From Levilactobacillus lanxiensis (GTDB lineage Bacteria; Bacillota; Bacilli; Lactobacillales; Lactobacillaceae), in contig NZ_BOLN01000003.1 in the NCBI RefSeq assembly GCF_016861655.1, positions 124,001 through 188,000 on the forward strand: a DNA stretch of 64,000 bases, given 5' to 3'. This document shows, in pieces, positions 42,956 to 51,624 of the stretch. The position numbers were made by a program, and so were the translations under genes. A model generated the notes under the pieces. It was not told the origin of the DNA. It did not search any database and was given only the letters and a program-made list of their open reading frames with translations. How positions within the stretch are numbered: the stretch's first letter is position 1; the number at the start of each line of letters is the position of its first letter.

Positions 42956-43288
42956 TTGAATAAGTTATTTTCAAAAATCATTATACTTTTTTCTACAATA
43001 CTTCTTATTGTGGTAGGAGTTTTCGTGATACCATTTTCACCGAAAAATGCAGTGCGATTACGAATGGTAGAGGATTTAAGTTTGAAGTCAGCTATTGTAG
43101 CTAATCCGACTAGGTTAACTGTGAAAGGCACGCCGGCTGTCATACGAAAGGAAACAGCAGGTGACATTTATAGCGTAAAGCCATTTGAATCTTACCTCGC
43201 GGGAGGAGATGTCAGCATGCTGAGTGTATCGAAGATGAGTAGAAATAGTCCATTTTATAAAGCAACGTACATTGCGAATGCGGTCTAG
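42956..43288 (+). CDS. Membrane-anchored small protein, paralogue B2
   Basis: 110 residues: helix at ~3-25 directly after the start, then an outside domain. Homologous to B1 as described there (NAVRL after the helix; S-K/R-N...FYK near the end). The start is TTG at 42956, with GGGGTGGG six bases upstream. Longer frame from 42935 has no ribosome site. Lower G+C than the rest of the window. Confidence 0.62.
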   Translation: MNKLFSKIIILFSTILLIVVGVFVIPFSPKNAVRLRMVEDLSLKSAIVANPTRLTVKGTPAVIRKETAGDIYSVKPFESYLAGGDVSMLSVSKMSRNSPFYKATYIANAV

Positions 43289-43328
43289 ATGATGAGTAGC
43301 GTGTTATCCGAAAAGGGAAGCAAGGTTG

Positions 43329-43409
43329 ATGAGTGACGTGATTAGTAATTTTAAGAAATGGACTAAAATGCATATGGAATGGTTGGGGAGAAGGGATGAT
43401 ATTGCGTAA
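43329..43409 (+). pseudogene. Remnant of a third B-type gene
   Basis: 26 codons starting MSDVISNFKKWTKMHMEWLG match the start of B1 (VSDMRHNAKQWIKKPVSWLEM) in spacing and key Trp residues, then run into a stop before the membrane helix. GTTG and AAGG precede the ATG as in B1. It looks like a truncated duplicate, overlapped by the next gene. Confidence 0.5.
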
Positions 43410-43665
43410 TAAGCAAATACCCATGAAATTATTTGGATTCGTTGGGCTCGTAGTTACGGCATTTTGTATTCTAGGTTACATGATAAATGAGGAAGCCATT
43501 TCCGCTCAGGCAGCTTCCCCGATTAATAATTGGGTGTGGGGGATGACCACAGTCTTTGCACTAGCATTTACAATCTGTGCATTTTTAAAGCAAAAACGAT
43601 TCGCAATTATTAGTTTTAGTCTCATGGTGCTGGGGATGGTTATCTATTTTGGATTTTTAAGTTAG
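43396..43665 (+). CDS. Small membrane protein, 89 aa (array member C)
   Basis: 89 residues with three probable helices (~12-29, 45-63, 68-87). It is not obviously homologous to A or B members. ATG at 43396 has GGGGAG five bases upstream and overlaps the B3 remnant in another frame. Family unknown. Confidence 0.6.
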   Translation: MILRNKQIPMKLFGFVGLVVTAFCILGYMINEEAISAQAASPINNWVWGMTTVFALAFTICAFLKQKRFAIISFSLMVLGMVIYFGFLS

Positions 43666-43701
43666 ATAACGGTTTACGCGAATAGATTGAAGGAGCTTGG
43701 C

Positions 43702-44064
43702 ATGAACAGAAAAAGAATGACGAACAAATGGTTCAACCTTGCGTTGGGCATTGTGGTACTGTTCGTTGCACTCAGTAATGGTGTAGATATTTTGGGGAGT
43801 AATGCCAGCTGGGGACGGAATTCATGGGGAATAGGCTGGACCGTTGTGAATATTGAGATGTGGGTGAACTTAATTTGGGGCAGTTTGGTTTTCGTAAAGC
43901 GTGTACCCAATTGGATTTTACTGGTATTGGGTGTGATTGAAATTCCCTTGTTTATCTATTTCAATTTCTATATTAAATACTTTTTCTGGTTTCAAATCTT
44001 AGCCTTGATTATTGTTTGTGGCTATTTTGCATATGGCACCTATAGAGATTACCGAGAGAAATAA
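43702..44064 (+). CDS. Small four-helix membrane protein, paralogue A3
   Basis: 120 residues, third family A member. MNRKRMTNKWFNLALGIVVLFVALSNGVDIL aligns with A2 from the first residue, and ends YGTYRDYREK. AAGGAG is seven bases before ATG at 43702; the frame from 43687 is rejected. It closes the array; a strong terminator follows. Confidence 0.75.
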   Translation: MNRKRMTNKWFNLALGIVVLFVALSNGVDILGSNASWGRNSWGIGWTVVNIEMWVNLIWGSLVFVKRVPNWILLVLGVIEIPLFIYFNFYIKYFFWFQILALIIVCGYFAYGTYRDYREK

Positions 44065-44137
44065 CAGGGTGTGTGTTGGCAGATGATTGGCGTAAACTTA
44101 AGGCTAATAATTTTTCATTTTATCTCCATAACAATCT

Positions 44138-44187
44138 AAAAAGGCAGCAGGCACGACGTAGTTTCTAAAGTCGTGTCTGCTGCCTTT
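44138..44187. terminator. Bidirectional terminator
   Basis: AAAGGCAGCAG and CACGAC pair with GTCGTG and CTGCTGCCTTT. Shared by the membrane-protein array and mntR. Confidence 0.82.
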
Positions 44188-44203
44188 AACGTATCCTAAT
44201 CGT

Positions 44204-44869
44204 TTAACTCTCAACCGAAGCCATGACCGGCACCGTATACAAGTACGTGGCCACCAACGCATTCACGGTCACTTCCCTGTCATCCGACAGTCGCAGATAG
44301 AGCAGATGGAGCTCCTCATCGCGCGCGGTAATTGTAATCGGCACGTTCAACGGCAGGGCTAGGTGATCGACGTAAGCTACCAAATTAGCCGTTTCCAGGT
44401 AGCCGGTCAGCGTGACGGTTGTCGCCACTGGCACGTCACTGAGACGGGTGATGTGGCTATCGTCCGGCAGGGCCGTCGAATCCAGCAGGCCGCCAAAGGG
44501 ACTCCGTTGTGGGTGGTCGAGGTATTCAGCCAGCGCGCTCACCGTGATGGGTGTTAAGGCATCAGCCATTTGCCAGGCCTGCGTTGGAATTTGCGCGAGA
44601 GGTAGGTGTAACTGCTGATCACAAAAGACCTCGCACAACCGGTAAGCGTAGAGTAACCGGCCAGCGACGGCCTTACCCTGTTCGGTCAGCGTCACCCCCG
44701 TATAGCGGCGCCGATGAACGAGGCCCTGCGCCTGTAATTGGCGGGTCGTCTCGGTGACCGTGGCAGGTGTCACGTTGGCGAAGTGAATAATCTGTTTATT
44801 GCTGACGCGAGCGCGGGCAAAACTACACTCTGCGATGATTTTTAAATAAGTATTTTGATGGTTCGACAT
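44204..44869 (-). CDS. mntR: Manganese-dependent repressor (DtxR/MntR family)
   Basis: A 221-residue metalloregulator of the long DtxR type. The winged helix covers ~1-65 (VSNKQIIHFANVTPATVTETTRQLQAQGLVHRRRYTGVTLTEQG), then the dimerisation and metal domain (~70-145), and an FeoA/SH3-like domain at ~150-215. The usual HPxxCPHG metal loop is HPQRSPFG here, so the Cys and His ligands are replaced, which fits Mn rather than Fe sensing. Divergent from mntH with a matching operator in front of each gene. GGGGAG precedes the ATG. Confidence 0.85.
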   Translation of the reverse strand: MSNHQNTYLKIIAECSFARARVSNKQIIHFANVTPATVTETTRQLQAQGLVHRRRYTGVTLTEQGKAVAGRLLYAYRLCEVFCDQQLHLPLAQIPTQAWQMADALTPITVSALAEYLDHPQRSPFGGLLDSTALPDDSHITRLSDVPVATTVTLTGYLETANLVAYVDHLALPLNVPITITARDEELHLLYLRLSDDREVTVNALVATYLYTVPVMASVES

Positions 44870-44898
44870 CCAATCAACTCCCCAGTGAATTGAAAATA

Positions 44899-44918
44899 GT
44901 TAAGTGCCCCTAAAATTT
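44899..44918. promoter_or_regulatory. MntR box upstream of mntR
   Basis: GTTAAGTGCCCCTAAAATTT. It contains TTAAG, five bases, CTAAA, a DtxR-type inverted repeat, and is nearly repeated at 45178 before mntH. Confidence 0.7.
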
Positions 44919-45177
44919 TATTTTACTAGTTTAAATTCTACTGGTATCGGCTTAAAGTTGCAAATCTTTCTGAGTAATCATAAATATCGTGATAGTCTTA
45001 TATGTTTATTTTAAAATAAAACGCCTAATTAACGGCGTTTATCGTTGAAAAGTTTTGCGAACCAAAAAAACTTTTCGATGGGTTTCACTTATTCAGTTCA
45101 GTAAATTCAGTGGCGAAAGGCCGGGGATGAAACCGCTTAAATTACGAATATTATTATTAAAAAGTTCACATTTTAAA

Positions 45178-45197
45178 GTTAAGTCACCCTAAATTTC
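45178..45197. promoter_or_regulatory. MntR box upstream of the first mntH
   Basis: GTTAAGTCACCCTAAATTTC, with the same TTAAG-N5-CTAAA core. It is enclosed by the long inverted repeat AAAGTTCAC/GTGAACTTT (45161-45218). Confidence 0.72.
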
Positions 45198-45261
45198 TAT
45201 TTGATTTAAGTGAACTTTACGGTACAATGGGCCTTGTAGGAAACAGAAGGGGGTCTTGATT

Positions 45262-46854
45262 TTGAGTGATACACCAAAGAAGCACAAACTCATTGAATAT
45301 GCCAATGGGCGGTCACTTGAAGAGATTAACGGTACTGTTAAAGTGCCAAAGGGGAAAGGGTTCTGGAAAACACTATTTATGTATTCCGGGCCTGGTGCGT
45401 TAGTTGCGGTCGGTTACATGGATCCAGGCAACTGGTCAACGTCCATCACTGGTGGGCAAAATTTCCAATACTTATTAATGTCGATTATCTTGATTTCAAG
45501 TTTGATCGCGATGTTACTGCAATACATGGCGGCTAAACTTGGTATCGTGAGTCAAATGGACTTGGCCCAAGCCATTCGGGCACGGACCAGCAAGTCCCTC
45601 GGCATCGTGCTGTGGATCATGACAGAGTTTGCCATTATGGCAACGGATATTGCGGAAGTTATCGGGGCCGCGATTGCCTTATATCTGCTGTTCCACATTC
45701 CATTGGTCATTGCCGTGTTTATCACGGTGTTAGATGTTTTGCTCTTATTGTTACTGACCAAGATTGGGTTCCGGAAGATTGAAGCCATCGTGGTTTGCTT
45801 GATCTTAGTAATCCTGGTGGTCTTCGCTTACGAAGTCGCCTTGTCTAACCCTGACTGGGGTGGCGTCTTTGGCGGCTTGATTCCTAGCATGAAGACGGTC
45901 GCTTCTACGCCACACATTGGTGGACAAACGCCTATCAGTGGGGCTTTGGGAATTATCGGGGCGACAGTTATGCCCCATAATCTTTACCTGCATTCAGCCA
46001 TTTCGCAAACGCGGGAAATTGATCACAAGGATGAAGAAGACGTGGCCCGGACGGTTAAATTTACCAGCTGGGACTCCAACATCCAATTGACTTTGGCCTT
46101 CTTCGTGAATGCCTTGCTGTTGATCATGGGGGTTGCCGTCTTCAAGAGTGGGTCCGTCAAAGACCCGTCATTCTTTGGTCTATTCCAAGCCTTATCTGAC
46201 ACCAGCACCATGAGTAACGGGGTGTTAGCCGGCGTGGCGCGGACGGGGATTCTATCAACGCTGTTTGCCGTTGCCTTGTTAGCTTCTGGGCAAAACTCAA
46301 CGATTACGGGGACCTTGTCTGGTCAAGTTATCATGGAAGGCTTCGTGCACATGCGGATGCCACTGTGGTTGCGGCGCTTAGTCACCCGGCTACTGTCCGT
46401 GATTCCTGTCTTGATTTGCGTCATGCTGACCAGTGGCAAGAGTGCCATCGATGAACATGAGGCGTTAAATGATTTGATGAACAACTCGCAAGTCTTCTTG
46501 GCCTTTGCCCTGCCATTCTCCATGCTGCCGTTGTTAATGATGACGGACAGTGCGGTTGAAATGGGCAAGCGGTTCAAGAACGCGCTGTGGATTAAGGTGC
46601 TCGGCTGGATTTCTGTGCTGGCCCTGACCTACTTGAACTTAATTAACATGCCAGCTTCTATCCAAGGATTCTATGGCAACGCCATTACGGCGAGCCAGAC
46701 ATCCACGGCAAACGTGATTGCTTACGTCTTGGACGCTGCCATTATCATCCTGCTGATTTGGATGATGGTGGAACTCCACAAGGGGAGCAAGCGCTTAGTC
46801 GCAGAACTTGCAGCTGAAAAGGCTGAGAAGTCTTTAGGAAACGAGGAGGCATAG
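45262..46854 (+). CDS. mntH: Manganese transporter MntH (Nramp), copy 1
   Basis: A 530-residue proton-coupled Mn transporter with 11-12 helices. The helix 1 metal motif is GYMDPGNWSTS (D-P-G-N) and the helix 6 motif is GATVMPHNLYLH (M-P-H-N). The cytoplasmic start HKLIEYANGRSLEEINGTV is usual in lactobacilli. The start is TTG at 45262 with AAGGGGG eight bases upstream; TTG at 45256 is too close. The usp gene follows after three bases. The MntR box upstream should repress it at high Mn. Confidence 0.95.
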   Translation: MSDTPKKHKLIEYANGRSLEEINGTVKVPKGKGFWKTLFMYSGPGALVAVGYMDPGNWSTSITGGQNFQYLLMSIILISSLIAMLLQYMAAKLGIVSQMDLAQAIRARTSKSLGIVLWIMTEFAIMATDIAEVIGAAIALYLLFHIPLVIAVFITVLDVLLLLLLTKIGFRKIEAIVVCLILVILVVFAYEVALSNPDWGGVFGGLIPSMKTVASTPHIGGQTPISGALGIIGATVMPHNLYLHSAISQTREIDHKDEEDVARTVKFTSWDSNIQLTLAFFVNALLLIMGVAVFKSGSVKDPSFFGLFQALSDTSTMSNGVLAGVARTGILSTLFAVALLASGQNSTITGTLSGQVIMEGFVHMRMPLWLRRLVTRLLSVIPVLICVMLTSGKSAIDEHEALNDLMNNSQVFLAFALPFSMLPLLMMTDSAVEMGKRFKNALWIKVLGWISVLALTYLNLINMPASIQGFYGNAITASQTSTANVIAYVLDAAIIILLIWMMVELHKGSKRLVAELAAEKAEKSLGNEEA

Positions 46855-46857
46855 CTC

Positions 46858-47289
46858 ATGGCAACGACATTTAAACGAATTTTGGTGGGGGTCGATGACT
46901 CGGCAGACGCATTATTAGCGTTTGACTACGCCATTCACCAAGCTAAACGAGATGCGGCCGAACTGATTATTGTGTCAGTTCTGGAACACGATGACATGAA
47001 CGTCTACCAGGCCTTAGATAGCGACTACGTCCACGGGGAACGGGACGAGTTGCGTGAACACATGCAAGCCTATCAAAAGCAGGCCCAAGATGCCGGTGTC
47101 GCAGACGTGAAAATGGTTATCGCGGAAGGCGAACCAGGGGAAACCATCGTCCGCGACGTGATTCCCCACGTCAAGCCAGACTTACTGGTCATCGGCTCAA
47201 TCGCCAAGAAGGGCGTCAGCCGCTACTTCGGGAGTCAAGCGGCCTACATGGCAAAGTACGCACCCATTTCTGTGATGGTCATTCGGTAG
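46858..47289 (+). CDS. Universal stress protein linked to mntH copy 1
   Basis: 143 residues with the Usp pattern RILVGVDDSADALLAFDYAI and the ATP loop VIGSIAKKGVSRYFGSQAAYMAKYAPISVMVI. GAGGAGG lies within the end of mntH, so translation is coupled. It is about four fifths identical to the protein at 49399. Pairing with a Mn transporter is seen in other lactobacilli; the physical role is unknown. Confidence 0.9.
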   Translation: MATTFKRILVGVDDSADALLAFDYAIHQAKRDAAELIIVSVLEHDDMNVYQALDSDYVHGERDELREHMQAYQKQAQDAGVADVKMVIAEGEPGETIVRDVIPHVKPDLLVIGSIAKKGVSRYFGSQAAYMAKYAPISVMVIR

Positions 47290-47434
47290 GGGTATGATGT
47301 AGCAAGTCTTTTTAAGATTAAGAAGATAGTTACCTAATGAGATTGATTACGAGTTGGCATGAACAAAATATTGGTCAAAAGTTTAGGTGACGATTGATTT
47401 AGCCTTGGGGTGTGAAAAGGCATCATCAGTGTTA

Positions 47435-47621
47435 GTGACCAGAGGCAGGCCAAGCGGACCAGCTATGTCGGTGGTCTTAACTGAGTGGTTTTCTCAGTTT
47501 AGAGCACGGGACGACCTGGGAGACTGGTGATTTTCCAGGCTTTCAGGCGAGGCGAAAGACCGTTTCTCAGGCTGGAGCCGTTCCCCATAGCAGGGAGCTT
47601 GAGCCTGCCGTCGGGAATGAA
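47435..47621 (+). repeat. Structured repeat family B, copy 2 (full)
   Basis: 187 bases between the two mntH-usp modules. Compared with copy 1 the outer arms are GGCAGGCCAAG/CTTGAGCCTGCC, changed on both sides and still paired. CTGAG/CTCAG and the AGAGCACGGGACGACCT, GGCTGGAGCCGTTCCCCATAGCAG boxes are nearly identical. Confidence 0.75.
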
Positions 47622-47662
47622 AGTGATCATGCCATTTGTAAGATAGTAAAAGCGTACGAACT

Positions 47663-47702
47663 AAGCCGTTAGCCCACTAAAACGTGGTCTAGCGGCTTTT
47701 TT
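47663..47702 (+). terminator. Terminator of the first mntH-usp module
   Basis: AAGCCGTTAG pairs with CTAGCGGCTTTTTT. Confidence 0.78.
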
Positions 47703-47823
47703 AATTCCTTAAACTTAACCGCCACCCCCCAAAATTTAACGACTCGCCATTTAACAGCGCCGGTAGCTGGGCATTGCCGTACACTAGCCTTGGTCAGAAA
47801 AGTTGGCCAGGAGGAGTGAGAGC

Positions 47824-49386
47824 ATGCCAGAAGAAAAGAAGCACAAGCTGATTGAATATGCGAACGGCCGCTCACTAGAAGAAATCAATGGGACGGTCAA
47901 GGTGCCCAAGGACATTGGTTTCTGGAAAACCTTGTTTGCGTACTCAGGGCCTGGTGCGTTGGTTGCCGTGGGGTACATGGATCCCGGGAACTGGTCGACG
48001 TCAATTACCGGTGGTCAAAATTTCCAGTACCTGTTGATGTCTGTCATCTTGATGTCAAGTTTGATTGCGATGCTGTTGCAATACATGGCGGCTAAACTTG
48101 GTATCGTGAGTCAGATGGATCTGGCCCAAGCCATTCGCGCGCGGACCAGCAAGTCACTAGGGGTGGTCCTATGGTTATTAACTGAATTGGCCATCATGGC
48201 GACGGATATCGCGGAAGTCATTGGGGCAGCGATTGCGTTGTACCTGCTGTTCCATATTCCGCTAGTTATTGCCGTCTTCATCACGGTCTTTGATGTGCTG
48301 TTGCTATTATTGTTGACCAAGGTCGGCTTCCGGAAAATTGAAGCCATCGTGGTTTGCCTAATTATGGTGATTCTCTTCGTCTTTGTGTATCAGGTCGCTT
48401 TGTCCAATCCCGATTGGGGTGGCGTCTTCAAGGGCCTGATTCCCACCGGTGAAACGTTTTCAACTGGTCATGCGGTTGCTGGAATGACGCCATTAAACGG
48501 GGCTCTCGGCATCATCGGGGCTACCGTCATGCCGCACAATTTGTACCTGCATTCGGCCATTTCACAGACGCGGTCGATTGACCATAACGATGAGGAAGAC
48601 GTGGCGCGGACGGTCAAATTTGCTGGGCTGGATTCTAACATTCAACTGACCTTTGCCTTCTTCGTCAACGCCTTACTGTTGATCATGGGGGTTGCCGTCT
48701 TTAAGACCGGCGCCGTCAAGGACCCTTCCTTCTTCGGTTTGTTCCACGCGCTGTCAGATACGACGACCATGAGCAATGGTGTTTTGAGCAGTGTCGCACG
48801 GACCGGGGTCTTGTCCACGTTGTTCGCCGTGGCCTTGCTGGCTTCCGGGCAAAACTCCACGATTACTGGGACCTTGTCTGGACAAGTCATCATGGAAGGA
48901 TTTGTGCACATGCGGATGCCACTGTGGTTGCGGCGGTTGGTGACCCGTTTGCTGTCCGTGATTCCCGTCTTGATCTGTGTCATGTTGACCAGCGGCAAGA
49001 GTGCGATTGCGGAGCACGAAGCGTTGAATGATTTAATGAACAATTCGCAAGTCTTTCTGGCGTTTGCCCTGCCATTTTCCATGCTGCCCCTCTTGATGAT
49101 GACCGATAGCAAATTGGAAATGGGCGAGCGTTTCAAGAACTCCTGGTGGCTTAAAATTTTAGGCTGGTTCTCCGTCATTGCCTTGACCGGGTTGAACCTG
49201 GAAGGCATGCCGGGGCAAGTTCAGGCTTTCTTCGGCAGTAACGTGACGGGTGGCACGCTGGCCTTGGCCAATGGCATTGCCTACGCGTTGATTGCGGCCG
49301 TGCTGGGCTTGCTGGCGTGGACCATCGTGGAATTGCATTTCGGCAACAAGCGCTTAGCCGCATCACTAGCGGCGAAGGAAAAGTAG
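47824..49386 (+). CDS. Manganese transporter MntH (Nramp), copy 2
   Basis: A 520-residue paralogue of the 45262 protein, about 85 percent identical by eye, with the same GYMDPGNWSTS and GATVMPHNLYLH metal motifs. Divergence is greatest in the last two helices and in the helix 6-7 outer loop (GETFSTGHAVAGMTPLNG). ATG at 47824 has GGAGGAG upstream. Its upstream region lacks a full MntR box: only CCCCCAAAATTT near 47730 recalls half of it, so its control may differ. The usp copy follows after 12 bases. Confidence 0.93.
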   Translation: MPEEKKHKLIEYANGRSLEEINGTVKVPKDIGFWKTLFAYSGPGALVAVGYMDPGNWSTSITGGQNFQYLLMSVILMSSLIAMLLQYMAAKLGIVSQMDLAQAIRARTSKSLGVVLWLLTELAIMATDIAEVIGAAIALYLLFHIPLVIAVFITVFDVLLLLLLTKVGFRKIEAIVVCLIMVILFVFVYQVALSNPDWGGVFKGLIPTGETFSTGHAVAGMTPLNGALGIIGATVMPHNLYLHSAISQTRSIDHNDEEDVARTVKFAGLDSNIQLTFAFFVNALLLIMGVAVFKTGAVKDPSFFGLFHALSDTTTMSNGVLSSVARTGVLSTLFAVALLASGQNSTITGTLSGQVIMEGFVHMRMPLWLRRLVTRLLSVIPVLICVMLTSGKSAIAEHEALNDLMNNSQVFLAFALPFSMLPLLMMTDSKLEMGERFKNSWWLKILGWFSVIALTGLNLEGMPGQVQAFFGSNVTGGTLALANGIAYALIAAVLGLLAWTIVELHFGNKRLAASLAAKEK

Positions 49387-49398
49387 GGGGATGAGTGC

Positions 49399-49830
49399 AT
49401 GCCAACCACGTTTAAGCGAATTTTAGTCGGCGTCGACGATTCGGCGGACGCCTTGTTAGCCTTTAGATACGCGATTCATCAGGCAAAACGAGACGGTGCC
49501 GAGCTGGTGATTGCGTCGGTCTTGGAAAAGGAAACCATGAACGTTTACCAGGCGCTGGATACGGATTTCATCCACGGGCAATATGATGATTTGAAACGGC
49601 ATGTCCGTGAGTACCAGCAACAGGCAGAGGACGCGGGCGTTGCCGATGTCCGCATCATGATTGCGGAGGGCGAGCCGGGTGAGACCATCGTGAAGGAAAT
49701 CATTCCCCAGGTTAAGCCGGACATTCTCATTGTCGGGTCAATCGCCAAGAAGGGTGTCAGTCGTCATTTTGGTAGCCAGGCTGCGTACATGGCTAAGTAT
49801 GCGCCGGTCTCGGTGCTGGTGATCCGATAA
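49399..49830 (+). CDS. Universal stress protein linked to mntH copy 2
   Basis: 143 residues, same length and layout as the 46858 protein: RILVGVDDSADALLAFRYAI and IVGSIAKKGVSRHFGSQAAYMAKYAPVSVLVIR. GGGGGATGAG lies before the ATG. The duplication of mntH and usp together shows that the two genes move as a unit. Confidence 0.9.
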   Translation: MPTTFKRILVGVDDSADALLAFRYAIHQAKRDGAELVIASVLEKETMNVYQALDTDFIHGQYDDLKRHVREYQQQAEDAGVADVRIMIAEGEPGETIVKEIIPQVKPDILIVGSIAKKGVSRHFGSQAAYMAKYAPVSVLVIR

Positions 49831-49866
49831 AGAGCAGTTAGAAAAAAAGCTCAATAAAAAACACAC

Positions 49867-49903
49867 AAAACGACTCATCCGTAAAATAGGATGGGCCGTT
49901 TTT
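49867..49903 (+). terminator. Terminator of the second mntH-usp module
   Basis: AAAACG and CATCC pair with GGATG and CGTTTTT, with a small internal mismatch. Confidence 0.7.
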
Positions 49904-49990
49904 AGACTAGCGTTGCAAATTTTTACCAGTAGCTTATGATGAGAGAGTAAGAAAGTAAACCAGCGATTAACCGAAAGGATGAATAGAATT

Positions 49991-50698
49991 ATGACGATGA
50001 AGGATGTCATTATTGACGATAGTTTTTGGCAAACGTATCCGGAGGCCCAGATCAATTTGATGTGGCTGACGGGTTTTGATAACCACGATACGGACGATAA
50101 TCTGGCTGAACGCCAAGAATTATTGCGCACGGCGACGGCGGAATCTGACAAATTTACCAAGGTTGACCCCTTCCGGAACAACCCGGTCGTGGCCGAATGG
50201 CGGGATGCTTACCAACAATTTCCTAAGCGTAAAGGGGCGCGTTCCTCGATTGAAGCCTTGTTAAAGCGGGCTAGTCAGGGCCACGAGTTCACCCCAATCG
50301 AGCCTTTGGTTGACGTGTATAACAGTATTTCACTGCGTTACGGCGTGCCAGTCGGTATTGAAGACCGGGATAAAATTGCCGGTGACCTGCATTTAGGCAC
50401 GGCCCAAGGCGGCGAATCCTTCTTCCCATTAGGGGCGGAAGAGGATGACCCAGCCCGGGCTGGCGAAATGATTTACTACGATGAAGACGGCGCCGTATGC
50501 CGGAGCCTGAATTGGCGGGAAGCTCAACGGACCATGTTGACAGATGATACCACCAACGGCATTGTCGTGATGGAATCGGTCAACGCCGACCAGGCTGCCC
50601 GGGCCAATGAAGCCATGGCAGCCTTAGCCGAATTGATTCCAACCTATTTCGGGATCAAACCGGATAAGACGGCCGTTTTGACCGCGGAAACGAAGTAA
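49991..50698 (+). CDS. B3/4 domain protein
   Basis: A 235-residue protein of the B3/4 (tRNA-binding, PheT editing-domain-like) family: SDKFTKVDPFRNNPVVAEWRDAYQQFPKRKGARSSIEALLKRA, then VDVYNSISLRYGVPVGIEDRDKIAGDLHLG and the late CRSLNWREAQRTMLTDDT. Free-standing B3/4 proteins may hydrolyse mischarged tRNA or bind amino acids; none is proven. ATG at 49991 is preferred because AAAGG directly abuts the ATG at 49979; 49997 is also possible. Lone gene. Confidence 0.85.
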   Translation: MTMKDVIIDDSFWQTYPEAQINLMWLTGFDNHDTDDNLAERQELLRTATAESDKFTKVDPFRNNPVVAEWRDAYQQFPKRKGARSSIEALLKRASQGHEFTPIEPLVDVYNSISLRYGVPVGIEDRDKIAGDLHLGTAQGGESFFPLGAEEDDPARAGEMIYYDEDGAVCRSLNWREAQRTMLTDDTTNGIVVMESVNADQAARANEAMAALAELIPTYFGIKPDKTAVLTAETK

Positions 50699-50793
50699 CT
50701 AGCTTAATCGCTACTGATGCAAAAATTTCGGGGAAGCTTGTGTTGGTCAGCGATAGACTGAATTTGTCGTGGCAATAGAAGGGGAGAATTTTC

Positions 50794-51561
50794 TTGGAGT
50801 TAAATCAGGGGAGAAGACAGCCAGCTTATCAGTTAATCTTAACGTGGGTACTGGTGATTGTTGTGATGAATGTCGTCGGCTACTTGCTGAAAAAGGCTAG
50901 CTTGTCGACGATGCTAACATCATTTTTGGAAGAAATTGTTGTCTTAACGATTGTTTGTTTGGCTAACCGGTTTTGGTTAGGTGTGCCGATTCATTTAAAG
51001 TCGGAACTGTCATTTTGGCAACAGGTTAAGACTAACGGGGGACCCGTGTTTTTTATGGTGATGAACGGGTCCTTACTGGTCACGGCCAAACACTTTACGG
51101 GGCACTCAGCCCTGCTGGTGTTACTGGCGCTACTGATTGCCATCTTTGAGGAGTTGCTGTTTAGAGGCGTCTTGCTCGGCGGCTTTCTCCGGCGGTTTGC
51201 CAACAATGTGCGGTGGGGCGTGTGGTTAGCGGTGATTTCCAGTAGTTTATTGTTTGCTGCGAGTCACTTGATCAATCTGTCACACCAAAGTCTGACCATG
51301 ACTGTCGGGCAGGTCCTGATGGCGTTCGGTTTTGGCCTGCTGACGAGTGCCATGTATCTCCGGACGGGGAGCTTGTTGTGGACGATTGCGTGGCATTTCT
51401 TGGAGGATGCCCAGGTGTTGGTCAATACGGGATTGCTTCAGCAGGGCGTAAATTTACCTGCTTGGGCTGGCATCGGGCCACTGGTCGTCTATGGCGGTAT
51501 TGCCTGGTTCATGTTGCGGCGGTCTAAGTTGGCTGACGTTCGTGCCCGCTTTTTAAACTAA
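50794..51561 (+). CDS. CPBP family intramembrane metalloprotease (Abi/CAAX-like)
   Basis: A 255-residue protein with about eight helices. Motif 1 EELLFRGVLLGGFLRR (119-134) supplies the paired Glu and Arg; motif 2 is LLFAASHLINL with its His; motif 3 is WTIAWHFLEDAQV. These are the catalytic residues of CPBP glutamic/metalloproteases. In lactobacilli such proteins include bacteriocin self-immunity factors, but no bacteriocin gene is seen next to it. The start is TTG at 50794 with AAGGGGAG seven bases upstream. Confidence 0.9.
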   Translation: MELNQGRRQPAYQLILTWVLVIVVMNVVGYLLKKASLSTMLTSFLEEIVVLTIVCLANRFWLGVPIHLKSELSFWQQVKTNGGPVFFMVMNGSLLVTAKHFTGHSALLVLLALLIAIFEELLFRGVLLGGFLRRFANNVRWGVWLAVISSSLLFAASHLINLSHQSLTMTVGQVLMAFGFGLLTSAMYLRTGSLLWTIAWHFLEDAQVLVNTGLLQQGVNLPAWAGIGPLVVYGGIAWFMLRRSKLADVRARFLN

Positions 51562-51570
51562 ATATGTAGC

Positions 51571-51617
51571 AAAAAGTCACGCGTCACTTTCCACACCGGA
51601 AAGGACGCGTGACTTTT
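51571..51617. terminator. Bidirectional terminator
   Basis: AAAAGTCACGCGTC pairs perfectly with GACGCGTGACTTTT. Shared by the CPBP and guaC genes. Confidence 0.85.
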
Positions 51618-51624
51618 AGTTTGG

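Noticed and set aside
46642-46857. Lacto-usp type leader RNA before the usp genes
   Set aside because: The usp genes at 46858 and 49399 start 3 and 12 bases after mntH, leaving no room; the usp at 31470 follows another gene closely.
48642-49208. 188-codon open frame antisense to the second mntH
   Set aside because: A similar shadow frame lies opposite the first mntH, as expected for two paralogous sense genes; no ribosome site.
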